Both the position numbers and the translations under genes were made by a program. Source: an uncultured Desulfovibrio sp. (lineage in GTDB: Bacteria > Desulfobacterota > Desulfovibrionia > Desulfovibrionales > Desulfovibrionaceae). Taken from it: a stretch of 64,000 bases of DNA. Of this stretch, positions 15,126-23,476 are shown piece after piece (positions within the stretch are counted from its first letter, which is position 1; each line of letters opens with the position of its first letter). The DNA is taken from assembly GCA_913063155.1 (NCBI GenBank), contig CAJXYU010000003.1:546624-610623 (forward strand), in the 5' to 3' direction. A model generated the notes under the pieces. It was not told the origin of the DNA, did no database searches, and saw only the letters and a program-made list of their open reading frames with translations.

Positions 15126-16913
15126 CTAATTTACATGGCCTGCCCCATTGTACTGGGCCATTCTTGACGACGAAAAGGTCATGCTGCCCAACTCGCCGAA
15201 CGTGGTGGCTTGGCGTACAACCAACTTGATGTCGCCATCCGGCGAAACCCTGAACCGGTCGCCCGGCTGAAGCGGCACATCGTTGGCGGCAGTGACAAGC
15301 TTGTCGTTCGGGCCGTTGCTCCAGGCCTCCTCCAGGGTATACTCGCCTTCGGGCAGCCGGTAGAGCCCATTTTTGTTCCAGGGAATAAGCAATGATTGTC
15401 CGCCGGCGTCGGCCAAACGCAGGGCGTGAACCATGCGAGGCTCGATGTCCACAAAGAAACTGGCTCTCTTTTCCCCCGGGGTCTCTCTCACCACCTTGAA
15501 ACGTACGCCTGCCTTCCTGTCGGATTTCATGGCGTAGCGGCCCAGGAAATTGTCGGGGTCGAGAATGATTTCCCAGCCCAGGTCCTGGCCATTGTTATTC
15601 CAGGGGATAGCTACAAAGCCCTTCAGATTGACGATTTCCTGCTTACGGCTTCCCCAGACCCCCTCCAGGATGAGCTGGTCGCCCAGTACGGCATGCAACA
15701 CCTCGCCGGTGCGAACGAATTTGGGGGTGCCGTTGAGCCAGCAGACAAACACCGGCGCGTCCTCGTTGGGACTTTTGGGCAGGGAGCCGGTCCACTGCAC
15801 CTTGGCGCGGGCGACACGGCTGCCGTCCACCCTGAGCTCCAGCTGGGAAAAGGGTTCCAGCACCATACGCCGGGCTTCAATAAGATTCACGCCCGGGCGA
15901 TCCGAGGCGAACAAGGCCACAGAAGGTTCGAACTCGCTCAGCCCCTCTTTCACCGGCTCCACAGACAAAGTGCCTCCGGGGGCAAGCCGGATGGTGCTCC
16001 CGTTGCTGAGGGGCCGGCCGTTGACCTTCACTTGCACGCTTTTGCGCGCATAGGCCCGGATGTCGGCGGCCGAGAATTCGGGCAGCACCACATCCACACC
16101 GAAATGGGACAGAAGCATGGTCGTGGCATGCAGTTGCTGACGTACCTTCCAATCCAGCTGAATGATGTCCTTGCTCACCTCCACGGCGATGGCCGGTATG
16201 TTGTGTTCGGCCAGGGCGTAGCAGGTCAGGGACTTGCGCATCTCAGGATAACTGGTGGCCGTCTCAAAAGTCTTGGTGTTGAACAGTTTGAATTTGTAGT
16301 CTTTGGAAAGAATGCCCGAATTGATGCGTTTGAGCACATCGTTCACGGTACGGCCGAGGTCGATGCTGTCCTTGGCTCCCTTCCAGACCAGGGTGTCCAC
16401 GATGATGGACTGCCCGTAGCGCTTGGGGTTACGCAGGCTGTCTATGTAAGTGGGATTGTAGAAGCCACTGCCTTCGTGCAGATGGATGAAGGCGTCGCTC
16501 TTGGCCAAAAAACAGCGGATGACACGGGCCACGCGATCTTCATAGAACCGGTTGTAGTTCCGGTCGAAACGCCGGTTCATGTCCACATTTATCTGCCGCT
16601 TGCGCAGATTGATGGACGGTACGTTGGCGCGCGGGAGCACGATGAGGTTGCCCCGAACGACCCGGGCCTTGGAAAGCAGCTGGGCAGTGATGAACCCCGA
16701 GGTCTCGTCGCCCTGTATGCCCCCCTGAACCATGACAGTGGGACCGGGGAGATCGCCTCGGATGGAAACGACTTTGAGAGGATACTGGGTTCCCTTGAAA
16801 AAGACGTATTCCCAGGACTGGGCAAAAGCCGGTCCTGCGACGGACAACACCAGAAACAGGCTAAGCCATGATGTCGTAAAGAGGGAACGTCTCCAAGAAG
16901 ATGATTTTGCCAT
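15126..16913 (-). CDS. M99-family (Csd4/Pgp1-type) peptidoglycan carboxypeptidase
   Basis: The product is 595 residues with a Sec signal peptide (hydrophobic core 11-27, AFA before QSW at about 31). The M14-like catalytic core carries the M99 hallmark in which the first zinc-binding His is Gln: MVQGGIQGDETSGF (Q67, E70). It continues with NVDMNRRFDRNYNRF (substrate-carboxylate Arg) and the third ligand in FIHLHEGSGFYNP (H144 or H146). H. pylori Csd4 and C. jejuni Pgp1 use this Q-E-H site to cut the terminal meso-diaminopimelate from tripeptide stems and produce cell curvature. The C-terminal 300 residues form beta-rich repeats absent from a minimal peptidase, presumably wall or partner binding. 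It overlaps the preceding gene by 53 bp; last gene of the operon. Confidence 0.85.
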   Translation of the reverse strand: MAKSSSWRRSLFTTSWLSLFLVLSVAGPAFAQSWEYVFFKGTQYPLKVVSIRGDLPGPTVMVQGGIQGDETSGFITAQLLSKARVVRGNLIVLPRANVPSINLRKRQINVDMNRRFDRNYNRFYEDRVARVIRCFLAKSDAFIHLHEGSGFYNPTYIDSLRNPKRYGQSIIVDTLVWKGAKDSIDLGRTVNDVLKRINSGILSKDYKFKLFNTKTFETATSYPEMRKSLTCYALAEHNIPAIAVEVSKDIIQLDWKVRQQLHATTMLLSHFGVDVVLPEFSAADIRAYARKSVQVKVNGRPLSNGSTIRLAPGGTLSVEPVKEGLSEFEPSVALFASDRPGVNLIEARRMVLEPFSQLELRVDGSRVARAKVQWTGSLPKSPNEDAPVFVCWLNGTPKFVRTGEVLHAVLGDQLILEGVWGSRKQEIVNLKGFVAIPWNNNGQDLGWEIILDPDNFLGRYAMKSDRKAGVRFKVVRETPGEKRASFFVDIEPRMVHALRLADAGGQSLLIPWNKNGLYRLPEGEYTLEEAWSNGPNDKLVTAANDVPLQPGDRFRVSPDGDIKLVVRQATTFGELGSMTFSSSRMAQYNGAGHVN

Positions 16914-17568
16914 CGTTGTCCCTGATCCCCAACCTGATCCCGAAGATATCCTCCACCTTCAAGCCTCCGGGCATGGTGAAGGCGGTCCGAATACGCTTGA
17001 AGCGCTGTATCTGGAAGGTCAGGTCGTTTTTGTTGGTTTTGAGATCCACCACGGTACCGTTTCTCTTTACGAGAGCGATGTCCACAACTCCGGCCATGGA
17101 TTTGGTGGTCTGCATGTTGTTCAGTTCAAAACTGAGGGAGACCTTGGAGCCGGAAGTGCGCGCCTGGAGATTTTCCACTCCGACCTGACGCGTGTCGACC
17201 CGGGTGAATATCTTTTTCAGATTTATTTCAGGCTTGGGCTCTTCCTTGGCTTCGGGCTGGGTGGTCGCGGAAGTGAGAAGCGCCTGCAGTTCCTTGGGGT
17301 CATAAGACTGGAGTATCTTTTCCATGTTACCGAGTCGCTCCAGCCGAACCTCGGCATCCACGAGGCGCTGTTCCAGCTTCTTCTTCTGGGCCAGAAGTTC
17401 GGCGTTTTGCCACCAGCCCCGCAGCCCCATGTACATGCCGCCGACAGCGCATAACAGAAAAAACATCTGGGAAAAAAAGAAGAGGCGCAGCCAGAACGGA
17501 CTCAGGCGGAAACGTCTGACGTCCGTATCATCCCGCATGAAGAGAACACTGTATTTCGAGTTGGTCAT
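16861..17568 (-). CDS. Bitopic coiled-coil membrane protein of the peptidoglycan-trimming operon
   Basis: The product is 235 residues from ATG at 17568 (MTNSKYSVLFMRDDTDVRRF), chosen over an in-frame ATG five codons earlier because it overlaps the upstream stop as TAATG and has GGAGAAAG in front. After a 24-residue cytoplasmic start comes one transmembrane helix (LRLFFFSQMFFLLCAVGGMYMGL), a coiled coil (AELLAQKKKLEQRLVDAEVRLERLGNMEKIL), a Pro/Glu linker and a C-terminal beta-rich domain from about residue 115. It probably sits in the inner membrane with its C-terminal domain in the periplasm. Sandwiched between two wall-trimming enzymes, it looks like their scaffold. No named family recognised. 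Confidence 0.82.
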   Translation of the reverse strand: MTNSKYSVLFMRDDTDVRRFRLSPFWLRLFFFSQMFFLLCAVGGMYMGLRGWWQNAELLAQKKKLEQRLVDAEVRLERLGNMEKILQSYDPKELQALLTSATTQPEAKEEPKPEINLKKIFTRVDTRQVGVENLQARTSGSKVSLSFELNNMQTTKSMAGVVDIALVKRNGTVVDLKTNKNDLTFQIQRFKRIRTAFTMPGGLKVEDIFGIRLGIRDNDGKIIFLETFPLYDIMA

Positions 17569-18824
17569 TAAAGCTTTCTCCACTCCTCACTCTGAATCTT
17601 CCAATCGTCACCTCTGGGCGCGAGTACCAGAGTCTTCATGCCCCGGTCGGCATAGCCTGCCGCATCTTCGTATTCCTGCACAAAAGCGACACGCACCCCT
17701 TTGGGATCGGAAAAAACCTTCAAATCGCCAACACTTACTTTAGCAGGAGGCTTTTCCTCCCACAATGCCTTTTTGTAATTCCTGATGTCATCGAATCCCC
17801 TGTGGCTTCCCTGAACGGCTTTCCTGCCGTAGCAGGCCATATAGGCATCCACGTCGCCGGCCTGCCAAGCGGCCCTCCAGCGGGAAATCACTGCGCCCAC
17901 CTTTGCGGTGGCGTCGGCAAGATAGGCCGGGAAGAGATCCGTGGAAGCGCGGGTGTATTCCCGAGCCACAACATGCCACCGGTTTTCAGCATCCCGCTGC
18001 CAGTAAAGACGCTTGCCCACGGTCTGGGACAGGCTCGGAGAACGGTAGTATTGGTCGAACCAGGTCACCCAATAGTCGGGGCCCTGAATGACGTGGATGT
18101 TGTCCACCATGACTCTGATCCACGGAGTCCGACGGAATATCCGCTCCTTGTTTGCTTTGTAGTGGGCAAAGTCGCCGCTTCCCGACAAGGAGAAGGAGAC
18201 GGGGTCGAAATAGTTGAAAAAGGATTCGCTGCGGGCCTGCCAGGCAGCTCCCCATGCACGAACCTTCTTGACCAGCAGCATGGCGGTTTCGGCGTCATTA
18301 CCGGGTTCGGTCTTCCAGGAGACGTCCTTGGCGACCATGACCGGGGTCCCCTTGGCCAGGCCGTCCCCCAGGGACCTGAGATCCGGGACCTTGAGGGCGA
18401 TGCACCCGCGGGTGTCCCGCGGGGAAAGAGCCTTGCCCCTGCCGTGCAGCCAGATTCCGGAACCGGTTTTGCCCTTGATGCGGTCGACCGGGTTGGGATA
18501 GTTCAACGAATAGGCGAGATTGCCGTATAGCTCCCAACCCAGGTGCCGCCGAATTTTCGCGCCCAGGAAATAGACACCTTCAGGAGTGCGCAGATCGCCA
18601 CGCACCTTCTTGTCTCCCTCGGCCTGCCCCGTGGTGCAGGGCAACTCGCGCACAGCCCGAAACGGACTCTTGTGCTCCAGCAGGAACAGAGTCTGATCAT
18701 CCTTGTCAATGGCAAGGATGCGTTCGGGCGCCCATTCATGGGAGCTGAGCGTCGGGGACCAGCCCTCGGCGCAGGCGACTCCCACCCAGGCCACAATGAA
18801 AACAGTTGCCAGTAGTACCCTCAT
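17568..18824 (-). CDS. L,D-transpeptidase-fold (YkuD) protein with NTF2-like domain, Csd6/Pgp2-like
   Basis: The product is 418 residues with a signal peptide (MRVLLATVFIVAWVGVACA, cut near 19). The YkuD domain spans about 33-165: ERILAIDKDDQTLFLLE, a G-LRTPEGVYFLG strand, then the active site WLHGRGKALSPRDTRGCIAL with H127 and C141 in the usual HG...S/T-x-GC(I)R pattern (the residue two before Cys-Ile is R-G, and Arg after Ile is replaced by Ala). A C-terminal NTF2-like domain covers about 300-418 (WRAAWQAGDVDAYMACYG). The same YkuD plus NTF2 layout is known from H. pylori Csd6 and C. jejuni Pgp2, L,D-carboxypeptidases that cut tetrapeptide to tripeptide stems. It is first in the operon and would feed the M99 enzyme. 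Confidence 0.85.
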   Translation of the reverse strand: MRVLLATVFIVAWVGVACAEGWSPTLSSHEWAPERILAIDKDDQTLFLLEHKSPFRAVRELPCTTGQAEGDKKVRGDLRTPEGVYFLGAKIRRHLGWELYGNLAYSLNYPNPVDRIKGKTGSGIWLHGRGKALSPRDTRGCIALKVPDLRSLGDGLAKGTPVMVAKDVSWKTEPGNDAETAMLLVKKVRAWGAAWQARSESFFNYFDPVSFSLSGSGDFAHYKANKERIFRRTPWIRVMVDNIHVIQGPDYWVTWFDQYYRSPSLSQTVGKRLYWQRDAENRWHVVAREYTRASTDLFPAYLADATAKVGAVISRWRAAWQAGDVDAYMACYGRKAVQGSHRGFDDIRNYKKALWEEKPPAKVSVGDLKVFSDPKGVRVAFVQEYEDAAGYADRGMKTLVLAPRGDDWKIQSEEWRKL

Positions 18825-18844
18825 CGAACCACTTTGCGTAAAGG

Positions 18845-18868
18845 TTCCCGGGCGTGAAAGCCCGGGAA
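18845..18868 (-). terminator. Hairpin after pyrE
   Basis: TTCCCGGGC (18845-18853) pairs with GCCCGGGAA (18860-18868). It follows the pyrE stop on the minus strand; the T-run is short (CCTTTA), so termination may be partial and allow read-through into the wall-enzyme operon. Confidence 0.6.
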
Positions 18869-18872
18869 GTCG

Positions 18873-19433
18873 TTATTTTGCAGCTTCAAGCAGCTCGCCA
18901 CGCGTGAAGATGGCATCCAGTTCGAGACCGGCTTTGGCCAGGTTCTCGCGTCCGCCCTCCTCGCGGTCCAGAACGGTCAGGACTGCGGCGATTTCCAGGC
19001 CCGCCTCCCGGACCCGTTCTGCGGCGGTCACCAACGTCCCCCCCGTGGTGACGACATCTTCCAGCAGGGCGACCTTGGCGCCCGGTTCAAAATTCTGCAA
19101 GCCTTCAAGAAATTGGTTGGTCCCGTGTCCCTTGGCCTTCTTTCGGATGATGAAGCCGGGCAGGGAGCGACCCTCCACGTGGGAAAGCACGGTCACGGAA
19201 GAGACCAGGGGGTCGGCCCCCAAAGTCATGCCGCCCACGCCTTTCACGTCCTTGTAGCCCTTGAGCAGGTCCAGGAAGCACATGCCGATCAGCCAGCTTC
19301 CCTCGGGATGCAGGGCGGTTTGCTTGCAGTCAAAGTAGTAATCGCTCTTTTTGCCCGAAGTCAGCGTCACCTCTCCTTCCCGATAGGAAAGGGTCATAAG
19401 CAGGCGGGCAAGCCGTTTCTTGAAATCGTTCAT
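18873..19433 (-). CDS. pyrE: Orotate phosphoribosyltransferase
   Basis: The product is 186 residues, near the usual length. It joins orotate to PRPP to make OMP in pyrimidine synthesis. The N-terminal SGKKSDYYFDCKQTALHPEG matches the orotate-binding start of PyrE. VGGMTLGADPLVSSV follows, then FIIRKKAKGHGTNQFLEG (flexible loop with the catalytic Lys) and the PRPP motif VALLEDVVTTGGTLVTA. Its ATG directly abuts the purB stop codon (TAA then ATG), so the two are co-translated as a nucleotide-synthesis pair. Confidence 0.96.
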   Translation of the reverse strand: MNDFKKRLARLLMTLSYREGEVTLTSGKKSDYYFDCKQTALHPEGSWLIGMCFLDLLKGYKDVKGVGGMTLGADPLVSSVTVLSHVEGRSLPGFIIRKKAKGHGTNQFLEGLQNFEPGAKVALLEDVVTTGGTLVTAAERVREAGLEIAAVLTVLDREEGGRENLAKAGLELDAIFTRGELLEAAK

Positions 19434-20735
19434 TTATTCGCTCTTTCCGAAAACGCGGTTGAATATCGCGTCTTCATATCGTTTGTAATAATTGGGGTCA
19501 AAGGCCTCGTCAAGCTGATTAGAAATAAGATGCTCATTGATTTCAGCATCCTTACGCACCTGGATCTCGAACTGGATCTTGTTTTCCCAACACTCCATGG
19601 CCACCTTCTGGACCATCTCGTAGGCGGTCTGACGACGCAGTCCGGTGTCGATGAGCTTGTTCAGCACACGCTGTGAATAGAAAAGCCCATATGAACCCAA
19701 CAGATTGCGTTCAATATTGTCCTTCTTGACCACCAGGCGTTCCAGGACACCGCTCATGCGATGCAGCATATAATCCATAAGCGTGGTGCTGTCGGGCATG
19801 ATCATGCGTTCCACCGAAGAATGGCTGATGTCACGCTCGTGCCACAGGGCTTGATTCTCCATGGCCGCCAGGGAGTTGGAACGGATCACACGGGACAGGC
19901 CACAAAGGTTTTCCGCGGAAATGGGATTTTTCTTGTGCGGCATGGCCGAGGACCCCTTCTGCCCCTTGGTGAACCCTTCCTCCACTTCCAGAACCTCGGT
20001 GCGTTGCAGATGGCGCAGCTCCAGACCCAGGCGTTCGATGCCTCCGGCCATCATGGCCAGCGCCGTGAAAAACTGGGCATAGCGGTCGCGCTGTACGATC
20101 TGAGTGGAATGCGGGTCCGAGGTCAGGCCGAGTTTGGCGCAGGTCTTTTCCTCCAACTCGGGGCTCAAGTGAGCGAAGGTACCCACAGCTCCGGAGAGCT
20201 TGCCCACGCCGATGCTCTTGCGGGCCGCTTCGAAACGCTCGCGATGACGCTGGAATTCAGCGTGAAAACCGGCGAATTTCAGGCCGTAGGTGGTGGGTTC
20301 GGCATGGATGCCGTGGGTACGGCCCATGCAAATGAGCCCTTTGTGCTCGAAAGCCTGCTTTTCCAAAACGTCCAGCAGTCGATCGATGCCCTGGGCGATG
20401 ATGGCCGCCGAACGCGACAGCAGTACGCCGTTGGCGGTATCCACTATGTCGGACGAAGTGCATCCGAGGTGAATGTAACGAGACCTGGGGCCCACCTTTT
20501 CCTCCACTGCCGTGAGGAAGGCGATGACGTCGTGCTTGGTGGTCTTCTCAATTTCGAGAATACGGTCCAACTCGAAATCGGCCTTTTCTTTGATCTCGGC
20601 CAGGGCGTCATCGGAAATGCGCCCCAGTTCGTTCCAGGCCTCACAGACGGCCAGTTCCACTTCCAGCCAGACCCTGAACTTGTTTTCAAGGGTCCAGAGT
20701 GCGGCCATTTCCGGCCTTGAATAACGCTCCAACAT
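19434..20735 (-). CDS. purB: Adenylosuccinate lyase
   Basis: The product is 433 residues. It cleaves adenylosuccinate and SAICAR, two beta-elimination steps of purine synthesis, and works as a cytoplasmic tetramer. Family motifs appear in order: SRYIHLGCTSSDIVDTANG, the catalytic-His segment MGRTHGIHAEPTTYGLKF, and the fumarase-superfamily signature GSSAMPHKKNPISAENLCG whose Ser is the catalytic base, followed by HERDISHSSVERMIMPD. Length and motifs fit the short bacterial class. pyrE follows with no gap. Confidence 0.97.
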   Translation of the reverse strand: MLERYSRPEMAALWTLENKFRVWLEVELAVCEAWNELGRISDDALAEIKEKADFELDRILEIEKTTKHDVIAFLTAVEEKVGPRSRYIHLGCTSSDIVDTANGVLLSRSAAIIAQGIDRLLDVLEKQAFEHKGLICMGRTHGIHAEPTTYGLKFAGFHAEFQRHRERFEAARKSIGVGKLSGAVGTFAHLSPELEEKTCAKLGLTSDPHSTQIVQRDRYAQFFTALAMMAGGIERLGLELRHLQRTEVLEVEEGFTKGQKGSSAMPHKKNPISAENLCGLSRVIRSNSLAAMENQALWHERDISHSSVERMIMPDSTTLMDYMLHRMSGVLERLVVKKDNIERNLLGSYGLFYSQRVLNKLIDTGLRRQTAYEMVQKVAMECWENKIQFEIQVRKDAEINEHLISNQLDEAFDPNYYKRYEDAIFNRVFGKSE

Positions 20736-20771
20736 GCCCCTGCTCCGTTTGCTAATTTAGTTAGAAGGCTA

Positions 20772-20806
20772 AAAATAAAAAAAAGGCAGCCTATTCTGGC
20801 TGCCTC
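20772..20806 (-). terminator. Terminator of the FmdB-type gene
   Basis: AGGCAGCC (20784-20791) pairs with GGCTGCCT (20798-20805). On the minus strand the stem is followed by eight T residues. It isolates the FmdB-type gene from purB downstream. Confidence 0.9.
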
Positions 20807-20846
20807 ATATTGTCGGCAAAGTCAATTTCACCGGGCACCTTCATCC

Positions 20847-21179
20847 TTAGGATGCGGTTCCCGTTGAAGCCGAATCCGCGCCGGATTTCGATTCCGAACC
20901 CTTGGTTTCGGATTTACCGGCATCGGCAGTGCTCGAGGCGTCCGAACCATTGCCGTTTCCGTTGTCGCCGTTTCCGCCGTCCTTACCGGAGGACGGGTTC
21001 TTTCCGGCGTAATCGGTCACGTACCATCCGGAACCCTTGAGCACGAAAGAAGTATTGGAAATCAGACGCTTGGAATTCCCCTGACACTCGGGGCACGGCA
21101 ACTCCTGTTCCTCAAAACCGGATTGCCATTCCTCGAAAACGTTTCCGCATTTTTCACACTGGTATTCGTAGATGGGCAC
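20847..21179 (-). CDS. FmdB-type zinc-ribbon protein
   Basis: The product is 110 residues from GTG at 21179, preceded by AGGAGA; an ATG 15 codons upstream has no site. The first 50 residues are the FmdB/CxxC_CXXC_SSSS regulator-like zinc ribbon: [20 protein letters not shown], then [33 protein letters not shown], with two CxxC pairs. The remaining half is a low-complexity Gly/Asn/Ser/Lys tail, probably disordered. Such proteins are widespread and of uncertain role; some were proposed to regulate formamidase or amidase genes. Confidence 0.85.
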   Translation of the reverse strand: MPIYEYQCEKCGNVFEEWQSGFEEQELPCPECQGNSKRLISNTSFVLKGSGWYVTDYAGKNPSSGKDGGNGDNGNGNGSDASSTADAGKSETKGSESKSGADSASTGTAS

Positions 21180-21263
21180 TGTCAGTCTCCTGAAAAACGG
21201 ACACACCAGACCGCCCGAAAACAAGACGCTTCCGGGAGATCACACGTATCCGGACTTCAACAA

Positions 21264-21380
21264 CTACTTCGCTGCAGCCGCTGCGGCCTTGGCTTCCTTG
21301 ACACGGGCCTTCATGCGCTTTTCGCGGCGCTGACGACGACGATCCAGTTCCTTTTTACGCTCATGTTTCTTATGGGCCAT
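21264..21380 (-). CDS. Small, highly basic 38-residue protein
   Basis: ATG at 21380 with a perfect AAGGAG site starts a 38-codon frame: MAHKKHERKKELDRRRQRRE, then KRMKARVKEAKAAAAAAK and TAG. Almost half the residues are Lys or Arg, and the sequence predicts one long helix ending in alanines. The strong ribosome-binding site and codon quality argue for a real gene. It could bind RNA, ribosomes or DNA. It lies 84 bp upstream of the FmdB-type gene on the same strand and may share its transcript. Confidence 0.75.
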   Translation of the reverse strand: MAHKKHERKKELDRRRQRREKRMKARVKEAKAAAAAAK

Positions 21381-21552
21381 AATATATCTCCTTTTATGAC
21401 GCCCTGACGGGCAAATATTATCTGCGAGCCGGTTTCCTTACCGCAGACCATGGCGCTTTGTCCAGCCCCGCTGCCGAGAATTAACGGGACTTGACGTGGC
21501 CAAGTTTCATGACCATAGTCCCCCTTCAAAGTTTTTCCAGGAGGAGCCGACC

Positions 21553-22050
21553 ATGAAGAGCCTGAGCCTGAAAGGAGCCGTCAGGGACACCGTACGGATA
21601 TTCCAGTTCGAGAACTGGGTCCGTTTCTACTATATCCAGACCGAGGGCGAAAACATGTCCGTGGTGATCCCGGACGAGATGCTGCAGCGCATCGAAAAGG
21701 AATACCCCGCCCTGCACAAACTGGCCGAGACCATGTGCGGCAGCATCGACTACCAGAAATCGCACGACATCGTCTGCGCCCATGTGGCTTCCCATCTGGA
21801 CGGTTCCAAGTACGACTCCTCCGTCATGCCCAAGGTCTTCGACGCCCCACAGTTCAAGATCGAGATGTACGTCTTCAATATGTGGATGAAGATGCACGAA
21901 CCCTACCTGGATGAGAAGCCCTTGTTCTTCTCGGACTGGGAGGAGATGTGGGAGGAATGGAACAAGCTGGACGAAGTCAAGCAGTACCGGGAAAAACTGG
22001 TCCAGAGCGGCCAGGACCCGCAGTCACCAACCTGCGCGGCAGTCCAGTAG
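21553..22050 (+). CDS. Conserved hypothetical protein
   Basis: The product is 165 residues from ATG at 21553, selected for AGGAGGAG upstream; an open frame runs back to 21496 without a site. It begins MKSLSLKGAVRDTVRIFQFE and contains a Trp- and Met-rich acidic half (EMYVFNMWMKMHEPYLDEKP, FFSDWEEMWEEWNKLDEV). No signal peptide or membrane span. Soluble, single-gene, closed by a strong terminator. I do not recognise a family. Confidence 0.8.
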   Translation: MKSLSLKGAVRDTVRIFQFENWVRFYYIQTEGENMSVVIPDEMLQRIEKEYPALHKLAETMCGSIDYQKSHDIVCAHVASHLDGSKYDSSVMPKVFDAPQFKIEMYVFNMWMKMHEPYLDEKPLFFSDWEEMWEEWNKLDEVKQYREKLVQSGQDPQSPTCAAVQ

Positions 22051-22071
22051 CCCTGCCAGCATACGATTTTC

Positions 22072-22108
22072 AAGCCCCCGCCCGGGAATCTCCGGGCGGG
22101 GGCTTTTG
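22072..22108 (+). terminator. Intrinsic terminator
   Basis: AAGCCCCCGCCCGG pairs with CCGGGCGGGGGCTT around GAATCT, followed by TTTG. Ends the hypothetical gene at 22050. Confidence 0.92.
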
Positions 22109-22195
22109 TCGTCCGTCCATTGACAGCTCTCGTGGGCGCTCTTAATATTAATAAAGATTACTTTTACCATTACAGAGAAGGAGGGGGTGATCCGC

Positions 22196-23323
22196 ATGAC
22201 CTCGAAAATCGCGCTTTACGTCACTGTCGCCCTGCTCTTTTTGCTGACTGCCGGGGTATGCCTGGCTGAATCAATTGAGACCAAGGAGCCGACCATGACA
22301 GCTCAAGGAACACAAATCGCCACTGTTGCCGGCGGCTGCTTCTGGTGTGTGGAATCAGACATGGAAAAGCTCACCGGCGTCCTCAAAGTCGTGTCCGGCT
22401 ATGCGGGAGGCGTTGAGGAAAATCCGTCCTATGAGCTTGTATCCAGTGGCACGACCGAACACCGTGAGGCCGTGCAGGTTCACTTCAATCCCGCCGTGAT
22501 CAGCTACAGGGAAGTTATAGAACACTTTGTCATGGGATACGATCCCACCGACGAGGGCGGCTCCTTCGGCGACCGCGGCCTCCAGTACACTTCGGCCATT
22601 TTCCATCACGACAAAAAACAGAAGGAGACCGCCGAAGCCGTGCTGAAAAAGCTGAACGAATCAGGCCGATTCGACAAGCCTGTCGTCACGCCGGTGATCC
22701 CGTTCACCACCTTCTATCCTGCGGAAGAATATCATCAGGACTACTACAAGAAGAATCCGGTTCGATACAAGACCTACCGCTTCTTCTCCGGTCGTGACCG
22801 GTTCATCGACAGCCATTGGGACAAGGAGGCCGGAAGCGAAAAACAGGCTGGCGAAACCGGCGCCGCTGAAGGTGCGCAAAACGGGCGCTATTCCAAACCC
22901 GACGACGCGACCCTGAGGCGAGCCCTGACCGATCTGCAGTACGACGTCACCCGGAAGGAGGGAACCGAGCCTCCCTTCGACAATGAATACTGGGACAACC
23001 ACGCGGAAGGCATCTACGTGGACATCGTCTCCGGTGAGCCCCTGTTCAGCTCCATGGACAAGTTCGAATCCGGCACGGGCTGGCCGAGTTTCACCCGCCC
23101 GCTGGAGCCCGGGAACATCGTGGAAAGGAATGACCGCAAACTGTTCATAACCCGCATTGAGGTCCGATCAAGATACGGCGACTCCCACCTGGGACATGTC
23201 TTTGAGGACGGTCCGCCGCCCACGGGTCTGCGCTATTGCATCAACTCCGCCGCCCTGCGTTTCATTCCCAAGGAGCAGTTGAAGGAAAAAGGGTATGGTG
23301 AGTACACGCGTCTCTTTCATTGA
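22196..23323 (+). CDS. msrAB: Secreted methionine sulfoxide reductase MsrA-MsrB fusion
   Basis: The product is 375 residues from ATG at 22196 with a signal peptide ([18 protein letters not shown], cut near residue 25). MsrA, about 43-205, has the active site [15 protein letters not shown], and [16 protein letters not shown] and YHQDYY. MsrB, about 235-370, has [20 protein letters not shown] and the catalytic [32 protein letters not shown] see no CxxC zinc pairs in MsrB. The fusion repairs both sulfoxide epimers in exported proteins. A second in-frame ATG at 22295 has its own AAGGAG six bases ahead and would give a cytoplasmic form. GTG at 22187 is too close to the site to be the start. Confidence 0.95.
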   Translation: MTSKIALYVTVALLFLLTAGVCLAESIETKEPTMTAQGTQIATVAGGCFWCVESDMEKLTGVLKVVSGYAGGVEENPSYELVSSGTTEHREAVQVHFNPAVISYREVIEHFVMGYDPTDEGGSFGDRGLQYTSAIFHHDKKQKETAEAVLKKLNESGRFDKPVVTPVIPFTTFYPAEEYHQDYYKKNPVRYKTYRFFSGRDRFIDSHWDKEAGSEKQAGETGAAEGAQNGRYSKPDDATLRRALTDLQYDVTRKEGTEPPFDNEYWDNHAEGIYVDIVSGEPLFSSMDKFESGTGWPSFTRPLEPGNIVERNDRKLFITRIEVRSRYGDSHLGHVFEDGPPPTGLRYCINSAALRFIPKEQLKEKGYGEYTRLFH

Positions 23324-23358
23324 CTATACGAAACCGGAGACATCTTCCATCCGCCTGG

Positions 23359-23391
23359 AGTCTCGGCCGCATTCCCGGCCGGGACTTTTTC
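23359..23391 (+). terminator. Terminator after msrAB
   Basis: AGTCTCGGCC pairs with GGCCGGGACT (one mismatch), followed directly by TTTTT. Confidence 0.85.
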
Positions 23392-23476
23392 ACTACCCGA
23401 ATCCATGATTCTAATGTTGCGGACTCCCCGCTGGTGTTAGCCTGGAAAGGTGACCAAAAATACGTGGGGAAATGGA

